Below, piece by piece: positions 1 through 9,405 of a stretch of 64,000 bases of DNA. The position numbers were made by a program, and so were the translations under genes. This DNA comes from Ruegeria arenilitoris (GTDB lineage: Bacteria; Pseudomonadota; Alphaproteobacteria; Rhodobacterales; Rhodobacteraceae): NCBI RefSeq assembly GCF_013032445.1, contig NZ_WQCA01000008.1, positions 186,001 through 250,000 on the forward strand, written 5' to 3'. The notes below the pieces were generated by a model. It was not told the DNA's origin, did not search any database, and worked only from the letters and a program-made list of their open reading frames with translations. The number at the start of each line of letters is the position of its first letter. The stretch's first letter is position 1.

Positions 1-1125
1 CCCTCGGGCGAGGTGTTTTCACCGGCAAAGATACAGAAGGTCGGCACGCGTTTACGCCGCACCGGAACGTTTAGCGTCGTTTCGATCGAGGAACATGAGA
101 CGCCCAATCCGGATGGCACGCTGGATTTCGATGCCACGTTTGAAGACATGCCCAAACGCCGCCTGACCTTTGGGATCGAAGCGGCATCCAACGCCGGGCT
201 GGACGTAACCGCGACGTGGACGCACCGCAACGTATTCCGCCGCGCCGAACGACTGAGGTTCGAAGCCGCGCTGCGAAACATCGGCGGAACCGAAGATCTG
301 GATGGTCGTATAGGCCTGCGCCTGGATCAACCCGACCGTTTGGGTCCGGATGACAACACGTTTTGGAGCGCTTTGCTCGAGCGGCGCAACACCGAGAACT
401 ACAATGTGACCGTCGCTTCGCTGGCTTATGGTGCGCGGCGCACCTTTTCAGACAGGCTCTATGCAGAAGCCGCAGCCGGGTTCCAATGGTCTGACGCGGA
501 TGATGCATATGGCGATGGCCGCAAGTTCCGCTATTTCATCATCCCGTTCCGGTCGGAATGGGATGAACGTGACAGCAAAGTCAGCGCGACACGCGGGTTT
601 TATCTGGATTCTCAGGCCATGCCATTTGCCGGACTGTCCGGCACACAGAATGGCATTCGGCTGTTCTTTGACGGGCGCGGCTATACCAGCCTGAATACAG
701 GTGGGCGGCTGGTTCTGGCGGGCCGAGTCCAGTTGGGGTCTGTCATCGGCCCTTCTGCAAGCGGTGTGACGCCGGACTTCCTGTTCTTCTCGGGTGGTGC
801 AGGAACCGTACGCGGGCAGCCCTATGAAAGCCTTGGCATCCCGGTCAACGGCGGTGTCGCGGGGGGTAAGTCCTTTCTGGGACTATCCGGCGAAGTTCGT
901 GGAAAAGTCACCGAGGCAATATCCCTTGTCGGGTTCTACGATTTCGGTACCGTGGACACATCGTCCTTTATCGGCAGCGATGCCGAGTATCATTCAGGTG
1001 CCGGGCTTGGGGTCAGGTATGATCTGGGCGGGTTCGGCCCGCTGCGTCTGGACCTGGCCTTGCCTGTTCAGGGCGATACTGGCGATGGATTGCAGTTTTA
1101 TATCGGGATCGGGCAGGCATTTTGA
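1..1125 (+). CDS. tamA: TamA-like Omp85-family outer membrane protein (3' part)
   Basis: This is the C-terminal part of an Omp85/BamA-superfamily beta-barrel protein. The frame is open to the left edge, so the start and the POTRA domains lie outside; about 374 residues are visible. Alternating beta-strand sequence fills the frame. The loop-6 hallmark VRG is present in GTVRGQPYESLG, and the chain ends in an aromatic residue (GIGQAF), the usual outer-membrane insertion signal. The next gene, tamB, overlaps its stop codon by four bases. That pairing identifies it as TamA rather than BamA: TamA in the outer membrane works with inner-membrane-anchored TamB in outer-membrane assembly and lipid transport. 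The internal GTG at 13 is not a credible start. Confidence 0.9.
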   Translation, partial: PSGEVFSPAKIQKVGTRLRRTGTFSVVSIEEHETPNPDGTLDFDATFEDMPKRRLTFGIEAASNAGLDVTATWTHRNVFRRAERLRFEAALRNIGGTEDLDGRIGLRLDQPDRLGPDDNTFWSALLERRNTENYNVTVASLAYGARRTFSDRLYAEAAAGFQWSDADDAYGDGRKFRYFIIPFRSEWDERDSKVSATRGFYLDSQAMPFAGLSGTQNGIRLFFDGRGYTSLNTGGRLVLAGRVQLGSVIGPSASGVTPDFLFFSGGAGTVRGQPYESLGIPVNGGVAGGKSFLGLSGEVRGKVTEAISLVGFYDFGTVDTSSFIGSDAEYHSGAGLGVRYDLGGFGPLRLDLALPVQGDTGDGLQFYIGIGQAF

Positions 1126-4100
1126 TACGGCGTTATTCATATCCTGTTGTGACTACGGTGCTGATCCTGACTGCACCGCCTGTCATCGCGCAGGAGGATG
1201 ATGGCGGCGGCAGCATGCTTGAGCGGTTCCTTCAGGACACGCTGTCGGGCGATGACCAGAACGTCACCGTCAAGGGCCTACAGGGGGCGCTGAGCGCACG
1301 CGCCACTATTCAAGAGATCACCATCTCGGACGATGAAGGCGTCTGGCTGACCATCAAGGACGCTGAACTGGACTGGAACCGGTTGGCCCTGATCCGGGGG
1401 CGGTTCTCGGTAAACGCGTTGACCGCGCAGGAAATCGACATCGCCCGCACTCCTGGCACGACTACGAAAGAAGAGCCGCCCGCCTCGGCCGAAACGCAAC
1501 CCTTTCAACTGCCCGAACTGCCTGTTTCCATTGAAATTGGTGAAATCCGGGTGGATGAGCTGTTGCTGGGTGAGCCTCTGATCGGAGTTTCAGCTGCCCT
1601 GTCCGTGACCGGCAACCTGTCGCTGGCCGATGGAGCGCTGGACACCAATCTGGACATCACTCGACTGGACCGGGCAGGTGACAGGATAAAGATTGCCGCC
1701 GGGTTCCAGAACTCATCGCGAGAAATCAATCTGGATTTAGATGTGAATGAGGCCGAAGGCGGCCTAATTTCCACCGCATTGAAAATCCCTGACAGCCCCC
1801 CGATTGGCTTTTCGGCCAAAGGCGCCGGGCCGCTAACAGATTTCACCGCCGACATTGTGCTGAGCAGTGACAAGCAGCCGCGCGTAACCGGTCAGGTCCA
1901 ACTGCGCGCGGCAGAAAGCGGCGCAGCAGACGGCATCGCCTTTACCGCAGATCTTGGCGGTGACCTGACGCCCTTCATGGCCGAGGATCTGGACCCATTC
2001 TTTGGGCCGAGAACACGACTGTTCGTGGACGGACAAACCAAACCCGAAGGCGCGTTGGACATCCCCGATCTGGAGTTGACCACGCAGGCACTAGACCTGA
2101 AGGGTGAACTGCAACTGGCCGAAGGCGGCACCCTGCAGCTTGCGGCTTTGCAGGGCCGGATCACCCCGCCGGACGGAGATACCGTGGTGCTGCCGATTGC
2201 GGGTGGAGATACCTCGATCGAAGCCGCACAGATTTCTGCCCTGTTCGATCAGAAAAACGGCAACCTGTGGGATCTGAGCCTTACGGCAGACGCGTTTCAG
2301 TCACCGCAGGCGAAACTGGACAACGCCCGGATCACCGCTCAGGGCACATTGGAACAGGGTGAGGCGTTTTCAATCGCCGGTGATCTTCAGGCCATCGTTG
2401 ACGGTATCGATCTGAACGATCAGGCATTGAACACCGCTTTAGGAGACCGCGTTACGCTGGACGGTCAGTTCGACTATGGCAGCGACCAATCCGTGAACCT
2501 CTCGGGATTCGAGTTGGTCGGGACCGACTATACATTGGCACTGGACGCGCTGATTGACGGGTTGGACAGCGGGTTGACGGTTGATGGATCAGCCACGCTC
2601 AGGGCGTCGGACCTGTCACGGTTTTCAGAGCTGGCGCAGATGGATCTGGGTGGTACAGCTACGGCGCGGGTCGAGGGCAAAGGCTCTCCTTTGGAGCGCA
2701 GCTTTGACGGCAAGGTAGTGGTCGAAGGCCGCGATCTGGTCACCGGACGCGACGATATCGACCCTGTCATCAAGGGCGAGACGACGATCACGCTGGATGC
2801 CAGCCGCGGCAGCGACGGCATCACCATCCGCGAGTTCGACCTGAACAGCCAAGCCGCACAAGCACAGGCCAGCGGTGACGTCACGACACCCGACGGAAAC
2901 GTGACCATTGACGGGCAAGCCAGCGTAAACGCACCTGACCTGTCGGTTTTCTCTGGTCTGGCCAAACGCGAGCTCAGCGGCGCCCTGCAGGCTGAACTGG
3001 ACGGCAAAGGTACGGTGCAGACGCTGGAATTCGACGGCACGGCCAACGTGACCGGGCAGGACATCAAGACCGGGATGGCCGAGATTGATCCGTTGCTGAC
3101 CGGAAAAACCGCTATCACTTGGGACGGCGCGCGCACGACCGAACGGATCGAAATTCGCGAGGCGACAGTAAATGGTACCGCCCTGACCGCGCAGGTCGCC
3201 GCGACCGTTGATGACCCGACTGGCGATTTGGCAGTGGATGGAAACGCCCGCGTAAATGCCCCTGACCTTTCGTTGTTTTCGGGTCTGGCCAAACGCGATC
3301 TGGCTGGTTCGATTTCGGCAAACCTACAAGGTAATGCTGCCCTTGCCAGCAAAGCTTTTGACATTCAGGGCGACGTGGATGCGGACGACATTCAAACCGG
3401 CATAGAAATGGTCGACAAACTGATCCAGGGTCGCACAACCCTGGATGTCGATGCCGAAAAGGGCGAGGAAGGGGTGGATATTCGCACCTTCCGCCTGAAG
3501 GGCACTGCCCTGTCCGCCAGCGCGTCTGGCAAACTGGACCGTGAAGCCGGAGGGCTGGATTTCACTGCTCAGCTTGATGATCTGTCCCGTGTCCTGACCA
3601 CAATGTCTGGCCCGCTGACATTGGATGGAAATGTCGCCCCAACCAGATTGGGGCTTGAGGGCACCATGCGGCTGAACGGGCCGGACAGCTCTTACGCATC
3701 ACTGACAGGCACCGTCGATACCGATGGTTCGGCGGATGTGGATTTCGACGCCAAACTGAACAAGATCGAGCGTTTCGCGCCCGAATTTCCCGGCACCATC
3801 GCGGCAACCGGAAACGCCAAACGCAACAGCGGCGTCTGGACCATCGATGGCTCGGCCAATGGCCCTGCCGAAATCAGCAGTATTGTCAAAGGCACCTTTG
3901 ACGAAAACAGCGGCGAAGCCGATCTGCAGGCGCAGGGCAGCGTAAATCTGGGTATTGCCAACCTGTTTATCTCGCCCAACAAGATCGACGGAACAGCCCG
4001 GCATAACTTGCGACTTAAGGGTAAGCCCGCACTGGAATCGCTCAGCGGCTCTATCACCACATCCGGCACGTCGTTTGCGATCCCCGATATCGGGCAGACA

Positions 4101-5204
4101 GTCACCGGCATCAGCGGATCGGTCGAGTTGGCACAAAGCCGGGCTACGATCTCGCTGAATGGTGGTATGCGCGCGGGCGGTAATTTTACTGTCTCGGGTC
4201 CCGTGGATTTGACGCCGCCGCTCAACGCGAACATCGTCACACGCCTCAACCAGCTCGTGCTCACCGACAAGCTGCTTTATGAAACCACGCTAGACGGTGA
4301 GATCGCCATAACCGGGGCGTTGGCGGGTAGCAGCACCATTTCCGGTCAGATTACGTTCGAAGAGACCAACATCAACCTCGCAGCCGCGACCGGTGCAGTC
4401 GGAGCTGCTCCGATCCCCGAAATCCAGCATATCAACGAGAGCCAGGCAGGTTTTATCACCCGTGAAAGAGCACGGCTGGTTGTGGAAGAGAATGCAACCC
4501 AAAGCGACTCACGCATCGCTTTGGACATTAGCTTGCTGGCCCCCAAAGCGGTTTTCGTGCGTGGACGCGGCGTGAATGCCGAACTGGGGGGGAGCCTGTT
4601 CATCCGTGGTACAACAAACTCGGTCGTACCATCCGGGCAAATTCAGCTGATCCGAGGTAATTTCGACATTCTGGGCCGCAGGCTGGCGCTGACCAAGGGA
4701 ATCGTCACGCTGCAGGGGGATTTGAAACCGTATATTGAGTTCGCCTCATCGACCAGCACCTCTGAAGGCACCGCCACAATCGAAATCGCCGGTCCGCTGG
4801 ATGCGCCCGAAGTCGATGTCTATTCAGACCCCGAGCGCCCTGCCGAAGAGGCGCTGGCAATGCTGTTGTTCGGCAACCGTTTCTCGGAACTGTCGCCGTT
4901 CGTCGTCGCGCAAATGGCGGCTTCGCTTGCCCAGCTCAGCGGTGCCGGGGGAGATGCGACAAAAGGTGTCCGTGAAGCAACTGGCCTGGATACAATCGAC
5001 GTCGGAACAGCAGAAGGTGGAGGCGGAGTATTGGGTGGCGGCGCTTACCTCAGCGACAACCTTTACACTGACTTCAGCGTCAACACTGAGGGCGACACCG
5101 AAGTGAACCTGAATCTGGACGTTACCGAAAGCTTCACCGTGCGCGGCACTGTGGACGGGCGCGGTGAAACCGGGCTTGGTGTGTTCTTCCAGCGGGATTA
5201 TTAA
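1122..5204 (+). CDS. tamB: TamB translocation and assembly module protein
   Basis: A 1360-residue protein of the TamB/DUF490 (AsmA-like) family. It begins with a TTG that overlaps the tamA stop (TTGA), giving a hydrophobic N-terminal segment ending near AQ at residues 23-24 that serves as a signal or anchor. The body is long, repetitive, beta-rich and acidic, as in proteins that form a hydrophobic groove across the periplasm. The conserved C-terminal DUF490 region lies at about residues 1030-1360 (GQIQLIRGNFDILGRR, then LEGD-like and GxVDG segments). Residues 485-811 are three tandem copies of one 109-residue unit, listed separately. With TamA it forms the envelope-spanning TAM complex. The length is usual for alphaproteobacterial TamB. 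Confidence 0.93.
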   Translation: MIRRYSYPVVTTVLILTAPPVIAQEDDGGGSMLERFLQDTLSGDDQNVTVKGLQGALSARATIQEITISDDEGVWLTIKDAELDWNRLALIRGRFSVNALTAQEIDIARTPGTTTKEEPPASAETQPFQLPELPVSIEIGEIRVDELLLGEPLIGVSAALSVTGNLSLADGALDTNLDITRLDRAGDRIKIAAGFQNSSREINLDLDVNEAEGGLISTALKIPDSPPIGFSAKGAGPLTDFTADIVLSSDKQPRVTGQVQLRAAESGAADGIAFTADLGGDLTPFMAEDLDPFFGPRTRLFVDGQTKPEGALDIPDLELTTQALDLKGELQLAEGGTLQLAALQGRITPPDGDTVVLPIAGGDTSIEAAQISALFDQKNGNLWDLSLTADAFQSPQAKLDNARITAQGTLEQGEAFSIAGDLQAIVDGIDLNDQALNTALGDRVTLDGQFDYGSDQSVNLSGFELVGTDYTLALDALIDGLDSGLTVDGSATLRASDLSRFSELAQMDLGGTATARVEGKGSPLERSFDGKVVVEGRDLVTGRDDIDPVIKGETTITLDASRGSDGITIREFDLNSQAAQAQASGDVTTPDGNVTIDGQASVNAPDLSVFSGLAKRELSGALQAELDGKGTVQTLEFDGTANVTGQDIKTGMAEIDPLLTGKTAITWDGARTTERIEIREATVNGTALTAQVAATVDDPTGDLAVDGNARVNAPDLSLFSGLAKRDLAGSISANLQGNAALASKAFDIQGDVDADDIQTGIEMVDKLIQGRTTLDVDAEKGEEGVDIRTFRLKGTALSASASGKLDREAGGLDFTAQLDDLSRVLTTMSGPLTLDGNVAPTRLGLEGTMRLNGPDSSYASLTGTVDTDGSADVDFDAKLNKIERFAPEFPGTIAATGNAKRNSGVWTIDGSANGPAEISSIVKGTFDENSGEADLQAQGSVNLGIANLFISPNKIDGTARHNLRLKGKPALESLSGSITTSGTSFAIPDIGQTVTGISGSVELAQSRATISLNGGMRAGGNFTVSGPVDLTPPLNANIVTRLNQLVLTDKLLYETTLDGEIAITGALAGSSTISGQITFEETNINLAAATGAVGAAPIPEIQHINESQAGFITRERARLVVEENATQSDSRIALDISLLAPKAVFVRGRGVNAELGGSLFIRGTTNSVVPSGQIQLIRGNFDILGRRLALTKGIVTLQGDLKPYIEFASSTSTSEGTATIEIAGPLDAPEVDVYSDPERPAEEALAMLLFGNRFSELSPFVVAQMAASLAQLSGAGGDATKGVREATGLDTIDVGTAEGGGGVLGGGAYLSDNLYTDFSVNTEGDTEVNLNLDVTESFTVRGTVDGRGETGLGVFFQRDY
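2574..3554 (+). repeat. three tandem 109-codon repeats inside tamB
   Basis: Three consecutive in-frame units of exactly 327 bases start at 2574, 2901 and 3228 (residues 485, 594 and 703). Each opens with (L/V)-x-(V/I)-D-G and continues A-x-(V/L)-(N/R)-A-x-DLS-x-FS-x-LA. Each later carries a GxxxxDxxxxG(K/E/R)T turn. Copies 2 and 3 are the closest, for example NAPDLSVFSGLAKREL against NAPDLSLFSGLAKRDL. The units end where LDFTAQLDD begins. Confidence 0.85.
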
Positions 5205-5716
5205 CTGTTCCGCCGGATACCAATTGGTTGTCCAACCTGTGGAGCGGCAAGCAGCTTGGCGTGATCCCCGACCATGCGGACCAGCCGGGCAGCCGCCCAA
5301 TCCGGGTAGGGCTCTGACCGGCCGGTAGTGTGGCTGACATTCATGAACAGCGCTTCCTGCGTGGCGCAGACAGCATCGTCTTTTTCTGACAGCATCTGCG
5401 CAAAATAGTGGCCGCGTTTTTGGTCTGAATCCAGCATCCGAAAGCGAAAATAGAACGGCTCGTCCGGCCGAACCTCGCGCAGGAAATTCATATGGGATTG
5501 AAGGACATACGGTCCCTGCCCCAGCGCCTTGACCTGCACCTCGCCCAGCCCAAGGTGATCGACCATCAGCTTTTCCAGCGCCATATCGAAGGCCACGCTG
5601 TAAAAACCCACGTTCATGTGGCCGTTATAGTCGACCCAGTCTGGCAGAACCGAGAACCCCCGGATTTCAACCGGCGCGTCATAAGGGCCGTCATGTCCGC
5701 TGAGAGGCCTATTCAT
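5201..5716 (-). CDS. acyl-CoA thioesterase, 4HBT hot-dog fold
   Basis: A 171-residue hot-dog thioesterase. The 4-hydroxybenzoyl-CoA-thioesterase type active-site region is clear: DWVDYNGHMN, with the Asp near the start of the central helix followed by NGHMN. The family hydrolyses acyl-CoA thioesters in the cytoplasm; the substrate cannot be read from sequence. The start at 5716 is chosen because a GAGGAGG Shine-Dalgarno precedes it. It overlaps the end of the upstream cyclase gene by eight bases, so the two are translationally coupled. The stop codon overlaps the end of tamB on the other strand by four bases. Related thioesterases accompany carnitine and betaine catabolism in roseobacters, but no such partner is present here. 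Confidence 0.82.
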   Translation of the reverse strand: MNRPLSGHDGPYDAPVEIRGFSVLPDWVDYNGHMNVGFYSVAFDMALEKLMVDHLGLGEVQVKALGQGPYVLQSHMNFLREVRPDEPFYFRFRMLDSDQKRGHYFAQMLSEKDDAVCATQEALFMNVSHTTGRSEPYPDWAAARLVRMVGDHAKLLAAPQVGQPIGIRRNS

Positions 5717-6497
5717 CTCCGTCCTCCTCAAAGATCGCAACAGCCCGTACAAAACCTGCCGAGGCCCCTTTGATCTTGAACGGAAAGCAAGAGATTTCAA
5801 ACCCGGTGGGCGGCAGGTCTTCGAGGTTGGTCAGCTTTTCGATATGGCAATAGCCGATCTCGATCGAGGCGCGATGACCTTCCCAGATGATCGAGGCGTC
5901 CTTGGTCTCGGCATATTCCTGTGCGGTCAGGGGAAAAGGCGCGTCCCAGCTCCAGGCATCCGTACCGGTCACGCGCACGCCGCGTTCGGTCAGATACAAG
6001 GTCGCCTCGCGCCCTATGCCGCAGCCCTTCATCAGATAATCCGGTTGGCCGTACCGCGTACCCGCCGATGTGTTTACGATCACGATGTCCAAAGGCTGTA
6101 GGTCATGCCCGATCCGTTTTAGCTCGGCCTCGACATCAGCCGCTGTCGCCACATAGCCATCGTCAAAATGGCGGAAATCCAGTTTCACGCCGGGGTTCAT
6201 GCACCATTCCAGCGGCACCTCGTCGATGGTGATCGCCCGTTCGCCGTTATTCATGGTTGAATGATGGTGATACGGCGCATCCAGATGAGTGCCGTTATGG
6301 GTGGCAAGCCGCAGCCGCTCAATGGCCCAACCCTCGCCGCCCGGCAGGTCGTCTTTCTGCAGTCCTGGGAAAAACGCCATGACCTGTTCAGCGGTCTGAT
6401 CGTGGGTCAGATACTCGATCTCGGGCAGCATGATCGGCGGGTCGGAGACAATTCCGGTTTCCAGCGGCACGGACAGATCGACAAAACGGCGGGCCAT
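5709..6497 (-). CDS. cyclase-family metal-dependent hydrolase (KynB-like fold)
   Basis: A 262-residue member of the cyclase/kynurenine formamidase superfamily. The metal-binding signature HNGTHLDAPYHH (HxGTHxDxPxH) is present near residues 67-78. A further conserved GTDAWSWD segment lies in the second half. Members hydrolyse amide or lactone bonds with a divalent metal; kynurenine formamidase is one, but no kynurenine genes are near, so the substrate is open. The start at 6497 (MARRFVDLS) is chosen because a GGAGG lies six bases upstream; longer in-frame starts lack one. It is followed by the overlapping thioesterase gene, suggesting a two-gene unit acting on a ring-opened acid and its CoA ester. 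Confidence 0.8.
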   Translation of the reverse strand: MARRFVDLSVPLETGIVSDPPIMLPEIEYLTHDQTAEQVMAFFPGLQKDDLPGGEGWAIERLRLATHNGTHLDAPYHHHSTMNNGERAITIDEVPLEWCMNPGVKLDFRHFDDGYVATAADVEAELKRIGHDLQPLDIVIVNTSAGTRYGQPDYLMKGCGIGREATLYLTERGVRVTGTDAWSWDAPFPLTAQEYAETKDASIIWEGHRASIEIGYCHIEKLTNLEDLPPTGFEISCFPFKIKGASAGFVRAVAIFEEDGDE

Positions 6498-6561
6498 ATG
6501 CTCCTCCATCACCAAGGTGATGACAGGTTTGGCCGCAAGCAACACTCTGTCAAGGAAAGAA

Positions 6562-6588
6562 AAAAGGCGACCCAAGGGGCCGCCTTTT
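6562..6588 (-). terminator. Rho-independent terminator of formate dehydrogenase operon
   Basis: Perfect eight-base stem AAAAGGCG / CGCCTTTT with an 11-base loop, followed on the minus strand by a T-rich tract. It lies 21 bases after the fdsA stop and before the cyclase start, separating the two units. The A-rich and T-rich flanks could make it work in both directions. Confidence 0.8.
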
Positions 6589-6608
6589 CACATTTATAAA
6601 TGGTGGTC

Positions 6609-9392
6609 TTATTCCGCCGCGATGGCGTCTTCGATCTTTTCGACCCGGATCGCCGAGAACTTGAACTCGGGGATTTTGCCATAAGGGTCGACGGCCGAGT
6701 TGGTCAGGATGTTCGCCGCCGCCTCGACATAAGCAAACGGGATGAACACCATATCCTCGGCAATCGCCCGGTCGGCCCGCGCCATGATCTCGATCGAGCC
6801 ACGACGGGTGGTCAGACGGATCATCTCGCCCGGCTCAATCCCCATCAGTTTCAGCGTACGGGGGTTCAGCGAACAGTTCGCCTCGGGCTCCACCGCATCC
6901 AGAACGTTGGACCGGCGGGTCATCGATCCGGTGTGCCAATGCTCCAACTGACGGCCGGTGGTGGCGATCATCGGATATTCCTCATCCGGAGCCTCATCCG
7001 GCGGAATGACGCTGGCCGGGGTGAACCGTGCCTTGCCGTCCGCGCGCGGGAAACCGTCACCGAACACAATCGCCTGCCCCGGGTCTGTCTCGGACAGCGA
7101 CGGATAGGTGATGGTCTCGGTCTCCAGCCGCTCCCACGTGATGTTGTTGAGCGAGTTCATCGTCAACTTCATCTCGGCAAAGACCTGTGACACATCGGTG
7201 TAATCCCAGTTCAGGCCGATGCGCTGCGCCAGTTCGACGGTGATCTTCCAATCCTCACGCGCCTCACCCGGAGGGGTCACAGCCGGACGCACACGCTGTA
7301 CCTGACGGTTGGTGTTCGACACGGTGCCGTTCTTCTCATACAGCGCCGAGGCAGGCAGGATGATGTCGGCATAGTTCGCCGTCTCGGTCAGGAAGATGTC
7401 CTGCACGATCATCAGGTCCAGCTTGGCCAGCGCGTCGCGTGCATGGTTCACATCGGGGTCGGACATGGCCGGGTTTTCACCCATGATGTACATACCCTTG
7501 ATGTTGCCCGCATAAGCCTGATCGATGATCTCGGTCACTGTCAGACCCTTCTCGTTCGAGAAGTCGTCCGAGTTCCAGACATCGTTGAACTTGGCGCGAA
7601 TGCCATCGTCGGTCACAGTCTGGTAGTCCGGCAGGAACATCGGGATCAGACCGGCGTCCGAGGCACCCTGCACGTTGTTCTGACCGCGCAGCGGGTGCAG
7701 ACCCGCGCCAGGTTTACCAACGTTGCCGGTCATCAGAGCCAGCGAGATCAGGCAGCGCGAGTTGTCGGTGCCGTGAATGTGCTGGCTGACGCCCATGCCC
7801 CAGAAGATCAGACCAGCCTTGGCCTGCGCAAAGGTACGCGCGACGCGGCGCAACTGATCCGGTTCGATGCCACAGATCGGCGACATTGCCTCGGGCGTGA
7901 ACTGGCGTAGGTGCTCTTTCTCGGCCTCCCAGTTCTCGGTCCAGCGGTGAATGTACTGGCTGTCATAGAGCTCTTCTTCGACGATCACGTTCATGATCGC
8001 GTTGAGCATCGAGACATCGGCACCCGGACGGAACTGCAGCATCTCATCCGCAAACTTGCGCATCCCAACGCCGCGCGGATCCATCACGATCAGCTTGCCG
8101 CCGCGCTTGGCGAACTGCTTGAAATAAGTCGCCGCAACCGGGTGGTTCTCGATCGGGTTCGAGCCGATGATGATCGCCACGTCCGCGTTTTCGATCTCGT
8201 TGAAGGTCGCGGTCACAGCGCCCGATCCCACGTTCTCGATCAGAGCAGCAACGGACGACGCGTGGCACAGACGGGTGCAGTGGTCGACGTTGTTGTGCCT
8301 AAAGCCCTGACGGATGAACTTCTGGAACAGATACGCTTCTTCGTTGGTGCACTTGGCCGAACCAAAGCCTGCAACGCTGCGCGGATCTTCTTCGCGCAGG
8401 GTTTTCAGCTTGGTGGCGGCCAGATCCATCGCCTCTTCCCACGTCGCTTCGCGGAAATGGGTCGACAGGTTGCCCGGATCGACGTTCAGGCCCTTGGCAG
8501 GCGCATCCTCGCGCCGGATCAGCGGTTTGGTCAAACGGTGTGGGTGATGGATATAGTCAAAACCGAACCGGCCTTTGACGCACAGACGGCCTTCGTTTGC
8601 GGGGCCATTGATGCCCTCGACATATTTGACCTTGCCGTCCTTGACCTTCAGCGAGACTTTACAGCCCACACCGCAGAACGGGCAGACGCTTTCGGTCTCA
8701 GAATCGTAGTCCTTGCTGTCGCCCTTCTGCTGATCGTCCAGCACGGTGGCAGGCATCAGGGCACCGGTCGGGCAGGCCTGAACGCATTCGCCACAGGCGA
8801 CACAGGTTGAGTCACCCATCGGGTCGTTCTGATCGAACACCACCTGCGCAGTATGGCCACGACCGGCCATGCCGATCACGTCATTCACCTGCACTTCACG
8901 GCAAGCACGGACGCACAGGTTGCAGTTGATGCATGCATCCAGGTTGACGCGCATCGCAACGTGGCTGTCATCCAGTAGCGGGATTTTCTCGACCTCTTTC
9001 GCCGGGAAACGGCTGTCGCTGACATCGTTCAGCTTGGCCATATCCCAGAAGTGGCTGGAGGTGTCGTGCGCCTCTTCGGGCTGATCAGCAACCAACAGTT
9101 CCATGACCATGGCGCGCGATTTCTCGGCACGGTCACTGTCGGTCTTGACGACCATACCGTCCGCCGCGGGACGAATGCACGAGGCGACCAGCGTGCGCTC
9201 GCCTTCCACCTCAACCATACAGGCGCGGCAATTGCCGTCGGGGCGATAGCCCGGCTGCGGCTTGTGGCACAGGTGCGGAATGGTGAACCCCTGCCCCTTG
9301 GCGGCTTCCCAGATGGTCCAGCCCTCGGGCACGGTGACATCTTCGCCGTTCAGGTTGAAGGTGACGGTCTTGTTTGGGCTTGCATCAAGCAT
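6609..9392 (-). CDS. fdsA: formate dehydrogenase alpha subunit, NAD-linked, Mo-bis-MGD
   Basis: The 927-residue catalytic subunit of a soluble NAD-dependent formate dehydrogenase, which oxidises formate to CO2. The order is as follows. A [2Fe-2S] domain has C42, C55, C58 and C72. The NuoG-type HxxxC region follows. Two ferredoxin 4Fe-4S motifs are CINCNLC...C (about 154-164) and CVACGEC...C (about 197-207). The molybdopterin domain begins with CPFCGVGC at 237-244 plus C271. The molybdenum ligand is Cys376 (RLCHASS), so this is the cysteine and not the selenocysteine form. It lies 13 bases after the fused diaphorase subunit. The fdsC/fdhD maturation gene and fdsD, common in such operons, are not next to it. 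A terminator follows directly. Confidence 0.93.
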   Translation of the reverse strand: MLDASPNKTVTFNLNGEDVTVPEGWTIWEAAKGQGFTIPHLCHKPQPGYRPDGNCRACMVEVEGERTLVASCIRPAADGMVVKTDSDRAEKSRAMVMELLVADQPEEAHDTSSHFWDMAKLNDVSDSRFPAKEVEKIPLLDDSHVAMRVNLDACINCNLCVRACREVQVNDVIGMAGRGHTAQVVFDQNDPMGDSTCVACGECVQACPTGALMPATVLDDQQKGDSKDYDSETESVCPFCGVGCKVSLKVKDGKVKYVEGINGPANEGRLCVKGRFGFDYIHHPHRLTKPLIRREDAPAKGLNVDPGNLSTHFREATWEEAMDLAATKLKTLREEDPRSVAGFGSAKCTNEEAYLFQKFIRQGFRHNNVDHCTRLCHASSVAALIENVGSGAVTATFNEIENADVAIIIGSNPIENHPVAATYFKQFAKRGGKLIVMDPRGVGMRKFADEMLQFRPGADVSMLNAIMNVIVEEELYDSQYIHRWTENWEAEKEHLRQFTPEAMSPICGIEPDQLRRVARTFAQAKAGLIFWGMGVSQHIHGTDNSRCLISLALMTGNVGKPGAGLHPLRGQNNVQGASDAGLIPMFLPDYQTVTDDGIRAKFNDVWNSDDFSNEKGLTVTEIIDQAYAGNIKGMYIMGENPAMSDPDVNHARDALAKLDLMIVQDIFLTETANYADIILPASALYEKNGTVSNTNRQVQRVRPAVTPPGEAREDWKITVELAQRIGLNWDYTDVSQVFAEMKLTMNSLNNITWERLETETITYPSLSETDPGQAIVFGDGFPRADGKARFTPASVIPPDEAPDEEYPMIATTGRQLEHWHTGSMTRRSNVLDAVEPEANCSLNPRTLKLMGIEPGEMIRLTTRRGSIEIMARADRAIAEDMVFIPFAYVEAAANILTNSAVDPYGKIPEFKFSAIRVEKIEDAIAAE

Positions 9393-9405
9393 GGCTCTGT
9401 CTCCC

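Noticed and set aside
2528-3364. 278-codon minus-strand frame inside tamB
   Set aside because: Serine- and proline-rich shadow of the repetitive tamB sequence, with no ribosome site or domain.
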